The position numbers and the translations under genes were made by a program. The notes under the pieces were generated by a model. It did not search any database. It had not been told where the DNA came from and worked only from the letters and a program-made list of their open reading frames with translations. Source: a virus. From it: 64,000 nucleotides of DNA. Positions 8,885 to 18,805 of the stretch are shown one piece after another (the stretch's first letter is position 1; each line of letters begins with the position of its first letter). The stretch lies in the IMG/VR virus record IMGVR_UViG_3300010885_044958, positions 1 through 64,000 of that record; one strand, 5' to 3'.

Positions 8885-8902
8885 TAAATTTACGTATCTT
8901 TT
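8871..8902 (+). promoter_or_regulatory. Candidate promoter for the giant-gene operon
   Basis: TATCTTTT (8895-8902) lies 20 bases after TTTT (8871-8874), the spacing of TTTG-N20-TAnnTTTG but with T in place of the final G in both boxes. It precedes ATG 8924 and resembles the element before 3414. It probably starts transcription through the four cargo genes to 34279. Confidence 0.45.
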
Positions 8903-8923
8903 ATATAACAACAATTAATTATT

Positions 8924-11900
8924 ATGGCAGGTTACAGTCCAAATCAAATAGATCAATATCAAGCAGGGGTAGCCCCCGAAGATATGAGCTTTTTGCAATA
9001 TGCGTTGACAACTAAGAATCAACAATATGAAACTGGACTTAACCAGGTAAAAAGTGTGTATTCTGGAGTGCTTAATGCGCAATTAACTAATCCTTTAAAT
9101 CAAGAAGCAAGAGATAAATATGTAGCAGAAGCGCAAAATAATATCAAAATTTTGTCAAAGGCAGACCTATCTTTACCCCAGAACGTATCTCAAGCAGGTA
9201 AAATATTTGCACCATTTTATCAAGACAATGATATTGTATCTGATATTTATACTACAAAAGGGCTTAATTCAGAAATCCAAAAAGGAGAAGCTGCAAGTAC
9301 AAGTACTGACAAAGATATAAGAGCTTCATTTAATCCAGAATCTGTAAAATATCTTCGAGGAAAATTGCAAGATTTATCAGAAGCTAAAAGAGGCAATGGT
9401 TCAATTCAAGCAATAAAAACAGAATCGTGGGTTCCTTTTAAAGATGTTACAGAATATCTTAATACAAATGCAAAAGGTTCTGGGTTAAAATATGAACAAA
9501 CTATAGATGGTACTTGGCAACTTACTAAAACAGAAGGTGGTCAAAAAGCTATTATTCCGTTTTCTCGTTGGGCAGATTCTCAAATAGGCCCACAATTTAA
9601 TGAACAATTCAGAATTTTAGGGGCAAATGCAAATAGGGATAAAATAAATCAATTAAGAAATCAAGGTATAGATAAAGAATCTGCTCAAAAACAAGTTGGT
9701 GTAGAAAATTTACAAACCTTTGTTCAAGATAAACAAACTTATCTTACTGGACTCAAAGCAGACCATGCAAGAGCAGAACAAGTATTGTCTGCATATGACC
9801 AAGGATTAACCAAAAGAGGTGGCGCAACACCACAAGAAGCTGCTATTAGAGATCAAATGAAATCTGATGTAGATTTGTATGCCGGTCAAATAGATAGACA
9901 CACTTCAGATATTGCATCTTATTTAGGACAAGACGGGCAATTAAATTTAAATAATCACGAATCCCAAGCAGTAATTGCTAATCCAGATTTTGTTAGTGCA
10001 GATAAGATTAAAACAGGAATGCTTAATAACTGGGCAACTGGTTATGCAATGGGTCATTATTCTCAAGATATAACTGCAAATCAAGGTTTTGCAAATCAAA
10101 TGAATTATGCAATATCTAAAGGAACCCTTAGTTTAGCTGTTGCAGCACAACAAGAAAAACAAAAACAAGATGCAATATTAAATCAATTTAAATTACAAGA
10201 ATTAGCTAATTCAACTGCAGAAACAGATCTTAAATATTATCAAGCAGGACTTACAAGAGGTGTGGGTGGAATATCAGCAACAGACCCTTTAACAGGTGCA
10301 ATAACTTTAACTAAATCTACTAAAGATTTTGCTCACGTAGATGAACAAACGTTATATGAAAGAAAAGTTGCATTTCAAAAATCTCAAATTGGCAATGCAT
10401 TATACAGTACAGATTCTAGAGCACCTGGAGTAACTAAGCTATTGGAATTTGCAGGTGTGCTAAGTCCAGATGAATCTGCAGTATTTAATACATATATGAA
10501 TCAGTCTTGGTCTGGAGAAAAACCTTCTACAAGTCCAACAGTTCAACGAGTAATAGATAAATTACATGCGCAAGGAATTTTAAAAGCAGATTGGCATGAT
10601 TCACACGAAGATATGAATAAATCTATAAATGCAGATTTACTTGCCTATGCAACTAATAATATAGCAAATATATCTAGAACCCTCACACCTTTACAAAGAC
10701 AATATTATCTTGAAAGTGTAGATAGACTTGAAAAAACAACTGCAAATTATAATTCAGAACAAGCAAATATCCAAAAAAATGTTATAAATGAATTAGCAAA
10801 AGATGTTACCCACAGATATTCAAAAGTAACTGTTATTGATGAAAACAGTGGTAAACCAAGAATTGCTAATACAAAAGATATTTCTAATAAATTTACAGAT
10901 TTAAATCTAGAAGATCTTTATGGTAATGAGGTATCATTAACAAAAACAGATATAGGTAAAGCCTATGCTGGAGATCAGTTAAAAATGCACCAACCATATT
11001 TTGACGCAAGTGGTAATTTAATGCATCCATTTGATTTTAAAATTGGAGATAAAGTTTATAAAACAAATAATCCTTACCAAGCAGCAGATTTGTGGAATAG
11101 ATATCAAAATACACAAACTAAATTTGGAACATCTGAAGAATTTATAAAAACACAAAAGGAGTTATATACACACGCAAATCCCTATGCACATGCATTTAAA
11201 GATGAAACAGGTAAATATGCTAACGATATAATTCTTCCAGAACAAACACCAACTACACATAAGGTTATAAACGCAATAGTAAATGAAGGTAATTATACAG
11301 ATATATTTGATAACAATGGAAAATCTTTAAAACCACACGATGACTTGATGGTTGCCTTAAGAAATGTTGGACTTAGTGATGAAAAGAAATTGGACGAAAT
11401 TATAGGCAATGTAACTATGAACCCTGTTGGATATGGTCAAACACCTACAATTACTTTACATTTAAATACAGAACGCGTTAAAGATGAAGCAGGTAAGAAT
11501 GCTTATGCGGATGTAGCAAAATTAGTAAAGGCTGGTGCATCTGAAGTTACTTTAGAAATAGATCCAACAACTACAAATCCATTTCTTAAGAAAATTTTAC
11601 AACATGCAGTACAACCACAAAATGATTATTTTCCAGAACTAAAAGAAGGTAAGAAAGTAGTTAGTACACCATTACGTAATCAAATGGGTTCAGGTTATAT
11701 AATATCTCCAAATAGTACAGACCCAAGAAGAATTTCTGAATATAATGTTAAAGTAGATAATTATCAATTTGATACAAAAACGGGAGAATTTATAAATAAA
11801 CCTTTTGTTCAAAACTATCCAAATACTTATTCTGGAACAGATTTACTTAATGAAATAAATAAAATTCAAGCACAGACTGCGCAAGCAAATGAAATTTACT

Positions 11901-11989
11901 TTCAAACTTACAGTAAAAATCATCCAAAAATATCAGTACAAGAATTAGAAAAAAGATATCAAGCAACAGTCGATGCTCAAAATAGATAA
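8924..11989 (+). CDS. Large virion cargo-type protein, first gene of the giant-gene operon
   Basis: A 1021 aa, Gln/Asn/Ala-rich, mostly helical protein with no membrane segment and no recognised catalytic motif. The N-terminus (MAGYSPNQIDQYQAGVAPEDM) followed by a region like DNDIVSDIYTTKGLNSEI is typical of the uncharacterised large proteins next to the RNAP in crAss-like phages. The next giant gene starts only 3 bases after its stop, so the two are almost certainly co-transcribed and perhaps translationally coupled. By position it is probably part of the protein set packaged with and ejected with the RNAP. That role is inference; the gene itself is certain. Confidence 0.8.
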   Translation: MAGYSPNQIDQYQAGVAPEDMSFLQYALTTKNQQYETGLNQVKSVYSGVLNAQLTNPLNQEARDKYVAEAQNNIKILSKADLSLPQNVSQAGKIFAPFYQDNDIVSDIYTTKGLNSEIQKGEAASTSTDKDIRASFNPESVKYLRGKLQDLSEAKRGNGSIQAIKTESWVPFKDVTEYLNTNAKGSGLKYEQTIDGTWQLTKTEGGQKAIIPFSRWADSQIGPQFNEQFRILGANANRDKINQLRNQGIDKESAQKQVGVENLQTFVQDKQTYLTGLKADHARAEQVLSAYDQGLTKRGGATPQEAAIRDQMKSDVDLYAGQIDRHTSDIASYLGQDGQLNLNNHESQAVIANPDFVSADKIKTGMLNNWATGYAMGHYSQDITANQGFANQMNYAISKGTLSLAVAAQQEKQKQDAILNQFKLQELANSTAETDLKYYQAGLTRGVGGISATDPLTGAITLTKSTKDFAHVDEQTLYERKVAFQKSQIGNALYSTDSRAPGVTKLLEFAGVLSPDESAVFNTYMNQSWSGEKPSTSPTVQRVIDKLHAQGILKADWHDSHEDMNKSINADLLAYATNNIANISRTLTPLQRQYYLESVDRLEKTTANYNSEQANIQKNVINELAKDVTHRYSKVTVIDENSGKPRIANTKDISNKFTDLNLEDLYGNEVSLTKTDIGKAYAGDQLKMHQPYFDASGNLMHPFDFKIGDKVYKTNNPYQAADLWNRYQNTQTKFGTSEEFIKTQKELYTHANPYAHAFKDETGKYANDIILPEQTPTTHKVINAIVNEGNYTDIFDNNGKSLKPHDDLMVALRNVGLSDEKKLDEIIGNVTMNPVGYGQTPTITLHLNTERVKDEAGKNAYADVAKLVKAGASEVTLEIDPTTTNPFLKKILQHAVQPQNDYFPELKEGKKVVSTPLRNQMGSGYIISPNSTDPRRISEYNVKVDNYQFDTKTGEFINKPFVQNYPNTYSGTDLLNEINKIQAQTAQANEIYFQTYSKNHPKISVQELEKRYQATVDAQNR

Positions 11990-11992
11990 TAA

Positions 11993-14900
11993 ATGCCACA
12001 AAGCCTTAATGATGTTTTAAATCCGCAGATAGACGCTCTTCCAGATCACATTAATCTGCCTCATCCAGATCCTGTTTTACCTAGTGTACAGACAGGATCT
12101 TCTGGTATGGCTAGTCCTGATCTATTTGATAATATCTATAGTCAGGCTGCAGGTCGTGCGCAACAAAACCCAGAAGATTATGATCTTAGGGCAATGAATT
12201 TTGATTGGGACGCAACCAGAGCAGATAGATATACAAATAGTCAATATCTAAATTCAGTAGGTTTTAAACCAGATGCAGGACAACTTAACGAGTATAACTA
12301 TGGTCAAGCGCAACCTTGGTATAAAGCTTTATGGAATACAGTTGCAGGTACAGTTGCAAATGTAGGTCATGGATTTTACGATCAATTATCTACTTGGCCT
12401 GATACTTTTTCGGCTTTAGGTCATGTAGCACAAGGAGATTTTTCTCTTGGTTCGGCATTTCAATCTGATGAATTAGATCAAATAAACAAAAAATCTGTAG
12501 CGTTTCAAAATGCTTATCCAGTATATCAAACAGCAGCCCCAGATGGGTTTAATTGGAGATCATTTGGGCAAGAAGTTCAAGGTTTAGGTGCATTGCCAGG
12601 AGCTATTTTAGAAATGGGGGCTGAACAAGTAGGGCTTGGATTATTAACAGCAGGAACTCTTGGAGCAGATGCTCCTGTACAAGCAGCTAGAGCTTTAAAA
12701 AGTGCACAAAATCTAGGAAGAATTCTTGACGCAACAGGAAATATGCGTAAATCTTGGGAAGCCTTTAATCAATCCAAAACACTTAAAAACTCTTGGGATG
12801 TTTTAAAAAATTCTGCTGCAATAGTAGGTTCTGGGTTAGAAAAGGGTGGAATAGGTCATTTACCAGGAATAGGTAATACACTTGCTTTTGGTGCTGACGC
12901 GTTAAATCCTGGAAGATCTTTAGGGCTAGCTAAAACATCTATAAATGGATTTCATGCTTTATATTCAGATCTTAGAGACATGAATCTTGCTATTAACATG
13001 GGTCAAATGAGTGCTTCAGGTACTTATCAAACTCAGTTACAAAAAAATCAAGATGACTTTAAAAAACTTCATGGAACTAACGCACAAGGCCAAGATTGGT
13101 TAGATATACAAGATAATGCACAAGCAGCAGCAAAAAAAGATGGGGCATTAAATGCTGTAGCTGCAATGATGCTTAACAAATTAAGTTTTCACAATATACT
13201 AACACCTTCAAGATCTATTCAAGAAGCTATTGCAGCTAATGGATTAGATTATGGTAATAAAATAGGTATTAATAGTGCATCTGTAGCAGAAAAAACTGGT
13301 GAAAAACTATTTGTAAAAGCAGATGGATGGGAAGGATTTAAACAGTCATTCCTTTCGGCTGATTTAGGAAATATTTTTGCACACGGTCTTACATTTGGTA
13401 CTCAGATGACCACTATGTCTGCTATAGATAAAGCCACAGAAGCTTACTATAGTGCTGTTTATAACAAGAAAAATCTTTCTTGGACAGATGCAGTAAAACA
13501 AGGAATAGATGCTCAATTTACAAAAGAAGGTGCAAAAACATTTATTTCAGGATTTCTTACTGGTGCAATCGGTATTGGAGTTGTAGGAGAAAAATTTACA
13601 CAGGGTGCAAAATACGGAGTAGAAAGAATTAGAGATAGATTTGATGAAGTAGGTAAACAGGAAAGACAAGAAAGATCTGCACAAAATGCTGCAGATGCAA
13701 AAATATTTGTAGACCAATTTAACGAATTACGAAAAAATCCAGTAAATGATCAATTAAAATATGTAATTCTTCAAAAAGAATTTGCAGAAAAAATTGCTTC
13801 TAATTTAGCTAATTCAGATAAAAAAGGAGCACAGGATGCAAAATCAGATGCGACTTTAGTATTTTTAGCCAATGCTGCAAAAAATGGATTTATGGATGTA
13901 TACCTAGACCATTTAAAGGATTACACTAAAAATCTAACATCCGAAGAATTATTTGCAAAATTTTATGGAAAAGATGTTGAATTTAATCCAGATCAACACG
14001 CAGATCTTACTAAAAGACTTGATACTTTTTTTAAACAAGCTAATGACGTTAGGAAAATCCACAATGAATTAATTAGAAAATTTCCAAATCCTTACAATCC
14101 TTACAGATTTAAACAAGGCACTCCTGAAAGAGAAGCTGCAATGTCTGATTGGAATAACTTTAAAGAATCTATAGCACTTGCAACTTATCATAAAGCCCTT
14201 ACTCAAGATTATGTTGAAAGACTTAACAACATAATGAATGACAACGGATTATCTAAAGGTATTAATAATTTAGGTGGTTTTAAAAGTCTCCCATTTACAA
14301 CTGTTCAGGCATTAACCGATTCTTCTAATTTAGCTAGAGAAATTACTTCATTACAGGAACAATTAAAAACATCAATGTCTTTAATTGCGGATACAACCGG
14401 GACAGAAGCAAGACAAGACGCAGAATATCAAAAATCTAAATTAAACGCATTAACAGATTATAATCAACATTTATCAGCTTTTCAAAATGCATACAGAGAA
14501 GCAACAACAATAAAAGATCCACAACAAAGACAAAATGCAATAGACAAAGCCAGAGAAGATCATCAAGACAATTTACAATCTACTTTACAAACTATTGCTA
14601 ATATTGAATTAAAACATAATAATTTAGATGCGATAACTACAGACGATCTCGAAAGAGGTATGTCTAAATTTATGGATTACTATCAATTAACTGTAGATCA
14701 CGGATTTGCAACAACATATACCAATACTATTCTAGATCCAGTTGGATGGGGGCATTATGTTGGTTCAATGCGGCTTGCTCGTGAAAAAGCTAAAAATCCT
14801 CCAGATACAACGCAAGATAAAACAACTCCACCAAAAGCAGGAGAACCTACACAAAAAGAATTTGATGGAAATTTACATGGTTGGAATCCAAAAACTAAAT

Positions 14901-17900
14901 CTTGGGAACCAATTGTAAAAGGTGATATATATGATTCAAAAACGGGTAAATGGGGACCAGCACCAGAACCACCAGAAGACAAGACTAAAGCAGAAAGAGA
15001 AAAGCAAGAAACTATTCTTAAGACTCACATAGATGCAACTAACGAAGCAAAAATTAAATATGAAGAGAATAGTCAAGCATTAACAAAAGCTGTAGATGGT
15101 CATCAACAAAAAGTAACTGATTTAGATGAACACACTAAATCTCTTAAAACTGATTTGGATAATTTAAAAACAAATATTAATTTAACTCCTTCAGAAAAAG
15201 CAACTTTAGTAGCAACTATTCAAAAAAATATAGACAAGGCAAATACACTTAAAACAGGTCTTGCTCAAAACCTTACACTCTTAAAAGAGCAACAATCTAT
15301 TTTACAAAGTTTTTCTAATGTAGTAAATGAGTATAATAAATATTTACAGCAATGGCAAGAAGGTAGAGATCTAATTGATACTAATAAGAAGCCAATAGTT
15401 TATGCAGAAATCCAAGGTGAAATGAAACATCTTGGAGATGAAAAAACAAAATTAGAACAGTTCTTAACAGATGTTAAATCTAAATTAAAAGATATAAACG
15501 AACAAGTAAAAACTGTACAAGAAGATTTTGATTTTTTAAGCAAAGAGATAGATAAGTCTGATGTAATTAGGGGTACGTTTGATGCTTTAAAAAATTTAAC
15601 AACTAAAGAACAATATCAAAAAGCTTTGACTGATTTATTTGCGCAAGAAAATAAAAAATCTGCAGAAATACAGGATAAAGAATTATTAAGTTTTTACAAA
15701 AATCTTTTAGGAAAAATAAATAAATCTACAGCAGAACCAGAAGATATTAATAATATATTATTACAAGATCTTGACGATTCCGTTTCTACACATTTAGATT
15801 TAATTAATAATCAAAAAGAATTAATTGAAAGCCAAAAAGAAAAAGAAGACGCTTTATACAAATTAGAAGATAGACTTGCTTATCTAAATACTATAGGTAA
15901 AACTCTGTTTGCAGGCGGAATTGCGCCACCAAAATTTCCAGAACCAATTTATCCAGAAGATATTAAAGACCATGATGAAGATGAACCAGACACAACAGAT
16001 GTAGAAAGAGCTAGAAACTCATTTGGGCATTATAACCTAGATGAATTTACAAAACCTTTTAACAAGACTCAATTGCGTTCTCATCAACCAGAACATTTTG
16101 AGGTAGAATCTATTAAAGATAGAGATGGTAAAAATGCACGTATTAAGGTATCTACAGGTGAAAATAAAAATAATGAAGTTTGGGTTACATTAGATATACT
16201 TGATCAGTCACGATTTTCTTCAGAAGACTTAAACAGACTTGACACACTTGCTAATAAAATATTAGATGCTCTAAGTGATCATTTAGCTGATAATCAAGAT
16301 ATTAAAGATTTTAAAACTGTACGAATTGGTAATCTAGAATACGATTTAAAACACTTTGCAAATGATGAATTGGTAACAGAAACGGAAGGAACTCCAAGAA
16401 TGGCAAACACCATAGTAGAAATTCCTTTAGACATGCAAGGTGAAAACAAAGCATTTCTGATGCCGTTTAATAAAGATTATGATCCCCACGGAATAGTAAC
16501 CGAAGATCCTAATAATATTAAAATAGCAATAGTAAATGTTAAAGGTGAACCTATAGATAAAAACGGCAATGTAGTAGAATCTAAAGATATAAATTACGCT
16601 TCTATTCCTTTTGATGAATCATTTATTAATTCGCCAATAGAAGAACAACGTGAATTACTTGAAAGACTTTATGACGGAACTATAACAGATGAGGATAAGA
16701 AAACCTATTTGTTGTCTCAATGGGGACATCCAGAAGGTTTCAAGGATGAACAAGACATGCAAAACTATATTGAAGACACAATACAAAAAATCCAAAACTA
16801 TCGGCAATTACATAAATATATTCAAGGTGAATTAGCTGCAAAAAGACCTGTTTTATTACAAATAGAAACTAAAACTGTGGGTATTCCCGTATTTGAAAAA
16901 GCTCAAGAAAAAGATGGTAAAAAAGTTGTACCTAAAAACAATTTAATAAATAGAATAGTAAAACCTTCTAAAACATTTGAAGAATTATATCATCCTAACG
17001 GGCAACCAGTAGAAGTAAAATTTGGTGATAAAGGCAATCTGTGGTTTGAAACCAAAGATGGACAACAATACCCTGCAGAATCTAGTAAATTTACTCCAGA
17101 ACAAATTAATAATGTTGCTAATGCAATAGATGAGTATTTTCAATTAAATACTATTTTAAAAAGTCTGCGTTCAGAAGATGAACAAGTCAAAAGAGATTTT
17201 ATCCGAAATAAATTTCTTAAATCAACACTTAATTTTAATGAACCGACATTTGAAAAAGATAAAGATAATGAAGAAATTCATAATGAAAATAATCAAAAAG
17301 ATTGGCTTAAAAACGGTGATCCAAAATTAGGTAAAAATAGTATATGGATCTCTGGAACAAAATTATATTTTCCTGTTGCACATTCAAACAAAACAATAAC
17401 AGATAAATTAGAAGTTTTAGTTATTGATTGGAATGATGCCGATTTTATGGATAACCTAAAAGGATTTTTAGAAGAATTGCCTTTTAATATTTCTAAAAAA
17501 GCTTGGAATAATTTAGACCCTTATCGAGTTCCAGATTTTAGTAAAGACGATTATATGACTAATGGTGAAAAATTTGCAAATTATCGGCAATACACCATTA
17601 GCAAAGACATTATCCAAACTAAAATGATTGAATATGGAACAAAAGATGCAAATGGAAACACTTTACCTCAACAAAAAAGTGTATCTTTGCTTTTTGATTT
17701 GCCTCAACGTGATATAATTCTAGGAAAAATAGAAAAAGAAGTTGCAGAAATAAAACCAAAAACACCCATTACAGATATAGAAGCTAAGAAAGCTGAGATA
17801 GTTAACAATGCTGAAGCTAACAAAGATTATGAAATACTCAATATATTAGACGATCTAAAAAAGGGAGCAAATAAACATCTTGATGATAGATTAACAGCTA

Positions 17901-18796
17901 TTGTAAAAGATAGAATGGGATTACCCTTAACGGTCAGAGAATATTTATTAAAAGGTTTTCCAGGAATTAAACTAGATGGAATAAATGAATGTTTGTCATT
18001 AACCTTTCCGCAATTATTACGACAAATAGACTCATACAAACAATCAAATGGTATTAATTATGCGGAAATAGATAGTCTTCCTATAATATATAGAGCAAGA
18101 ATTATATCAGAATTAGCAATTAAGGGAATTGATGTAGATGGGCAAACAAAATTAAGTGATATTGTTGAACATTTTACAGAACTAGCAGCACTTGAACAAC
18201 AACCAGAAATAAAACCAGCAACACATAATATAATTGCTTCAGATTATTTGTTAACTGGCGGTATAGATGTTATTCTTAGTTCAGATTATTTTTTACAAGC
18301 TCTTTCTGGTGCATTTATAACTGCAGGGGATAAAATTAATATTATTAGAAATAAATATGCTAAAGAAATAATTAAAAATGGTTTTGAAGATCTTAAAAGT
18401 TTTATTAATACTCCTTTATATAATAGTTTGATAACAGAAATTAAAAATGCTATTAAAGAAGTATATAACAATGAAGATGCAGACAAACTATTTGAAGATA
18501 TTTTAAAATACCCAACTGGGTTACCTTTTAAAGAAGGTAATAGAATAAGTATTGTTTTAGATAAGTTAAATGATTTAACAAAACCAGAAGAAGCAGAACT
18601 TCAAAGATTAAAAGATCTTTATGAATCTATGACTAATCCAGATGCGCAAACAAAAGAAACAGTAGAAAACAAAGATAATCTAACTACTAAAGACGTTTTA
18701 GATAAATTAGATCAAGACGAAACCAAACCACATATTCCAGAATCTAAAATAAATGATTTAAAGAAAGATTGTGATGATTTTTTAGGAATGTTTTAA
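11993..18796 (+). CDS. Giant virion cargo-type protein (2267 aa)
   Basis: This 2267 aa protein lies between the 1021 aa protein and the RNAP. Residues ~1-90 are Pro/Asp-rich and ~100-300 carry Gly/Ala-rich amphipathic stretches. A glycine-rich hydrophobic patch (FISGFLTGAIGIGVVG) lies near 520. Two WxP-like segments (GWNPKTKSWEP and DSKTGKWGPAPEPP) near 960-1000 precede a long coiled-coil region at about 1000-1330. The C-terminal third is a globular Lys/Asp/Asn-rich region. I see no polymerase, nuclease or protease motif. It lies in the same operon as the RNAP (9-base gap downstream), consistent with a co-packaged partner or structural part of the polymerase cargo. Function is unknown. Confidence 0.8.
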   Translation: MPQSLNDVLNPQIDALPDHINLPHPDPVLPSVQTGSSGMASPDLFDNIYSQAAGRAQQNPEDYDLRAMNFDWDATRADRYTNSQYLNSVGFKPDAGQLNEYNYGQAQPWYKALWNTVAGTVANVGHGFYDQLSTWPDTFSALGHVAQGDFSLGSAFQSDELDQINKKSVAFQNAYPVYQTAAPDGFNWRSFGQEVQGLGALPGAILEMGAEQVGLGLLTAGTLGADAPVQAARALKSAQNLGRILDATGNMRKSWEAFNQSKTLKNSWDVLKNSAAIVGSGLEKGGIGHLPGIGNTLAFGADALNPGRSLGLAKTSINGFHALYSDLRDMNLAINMGQMSASGTYQTQLQKNQDDFKKLHGTNAQGQDWLDIQDNAQAAAKKDGALNAVAAMMLNKLSFHNILTPSRSIQEAIAANGLDYGNKIGINSASVAEKTGEKLFVKADGWEGFKQSFLSADLGNIFAHGLTFGTQMTTMSAIDKATEAYYSAVYNKKNLSWTDAVKQGIDAQFTKEGAKTFISGFLTGAIGIGVVGEKFTQGAKYGVERIRDRFDEVGKQERQERSAQNAADAKIFVDQFNELRKNPVNDQLKYVILQKEFAEKIASNLANSDKKGAQDAKSDATLVFLANAAKNGFMDVYLDHLKDYTKNLTSEELFAKFYGKDVEFNPDQHADLTKRLDTFFKQANDVRKIHNELIRKFPNPYNPYRFKQGTPEREAAMSDWNNFKESIALATYHKALTQDYVERLNNIMNDNGLSKGINNLGGFKSLPFTTVQALTDSSNLAREITSLQEQLKTSMSLIADTTGTEARQDAEYQKSKLNALTDYNQHLSAFQNAYREATTIKDPQQRQNAIDKAREDHQDNLQSTLQTIANIELKHNNLDAITTDDLERGMSKFMDYYQLTVDHGFATTYTNTILDPVGWGHYVGSMRLAREKAKNPPDTTQDKTTPPKAGEPTQKEFDGNLHGWNPKTKSWEPIVKGDIYDSKTGKWGPAPEPPEDKTKAEREKQETILKTHIDATNEAKIKYEENSQALTKAVDGHQQKVTDLDEHTKSLKTDLDNLKTNINLTPSEKATLVATIQKNIDKANTLKTGLAQNLTLLKEQQSILQSFSNVVNEYNKYLQQWQEGRDLIDTNKKPIVYAEIQGEMKHLGDEKTKLEQFLTDVKSKLKDINEQVKTVQEDFDFLSKEIDKSDVIRGTFDALKNLTTKEQYQKALTDLFAQENKKSAEIQDKELLSFYKNLLGKINKSTAEPEDINNILLQDLDDSVSTHLDLINNQKELIESQKEKEDALYKLEDRLAYLNTIGKTLFAGGIAPPKFPEPIYPEDIKDHDEDEPDTTDVERARNSFGHYNLDEFTKPFNKTQLRSHQPEHFEVESIKDRDGKNARIKVSTGENKNNEVWVTLDILDQSRFSSEDLNRLDTLANKILDALSDHLADNQDIKDFKTVRIGNLEYDLKHFANDELVTETEGTPRMANTIVEIPLDMQGENKAFLMPFNKDYDPHGIVTEDPNNIKIAIVNVKGEPIDKNGNVVESKDINYASIPFDESFINSPIEEQRELLERLYDGTITDEDKKTYLLSQWGHPEGFKDEQDMQNYIEDTIQKIQNYRQLHKYIQGELAAKRPVLLQIETKTVGIPVFEKAQEKDGKKVVPKNNLINRIVKPSKTFEELYHPNGQPVEVKFGDKGNLWFETKDGQQYPAESSKFTPEQINNVANAIDEYFQLNTILKSLRSEDEQVKRDFIRNKFLKSTLNFNEPTFEKDKDNEEIHNENNQKDWLKNGDPKLGKNSIWISGTKLYFPVAHSNKTITDKLEVLVIDWNDADFMDNLKGFLEELPFNISKKAWNNLDPYRVPDFSKDDYMTNGEKFANYRQYTISKDIIQTKMIEYGTKDANGNTLPQQKSVSLLFDLPQRDIILGKIEKEVAEIKPKTPITDIEAKKAEIVNNAEANKDYEILNILDDLKKGANKHLDDRLTAIVKDRMGLPLTVREYLLKGFPGIKLDGINECLSLTFPQLLRQIDSYKQSNGINYAEIDSLPIIYRARIISELAIKGIDVDGQTKLSDIVEHFTELAALEQQPEIKPATHNIIASDYLLTGGIDVILSSDYFLQALSGAFITAGDKINIIRNKYAKEIIKNGFEDLKSFINTPLYNSLITEIKNAIKEVYNNEDADKLFEDILKYPTGLPFKEGNRISIVLDKLNDLTKPEEAELQRLKDLYESMTNPDAQTKETVENKDNLTTKDVLDKLDQDETKPHIPESKINDLKKDCDDFLGMF

Positions 18797-18805
18797 TAAA
18801 GATAA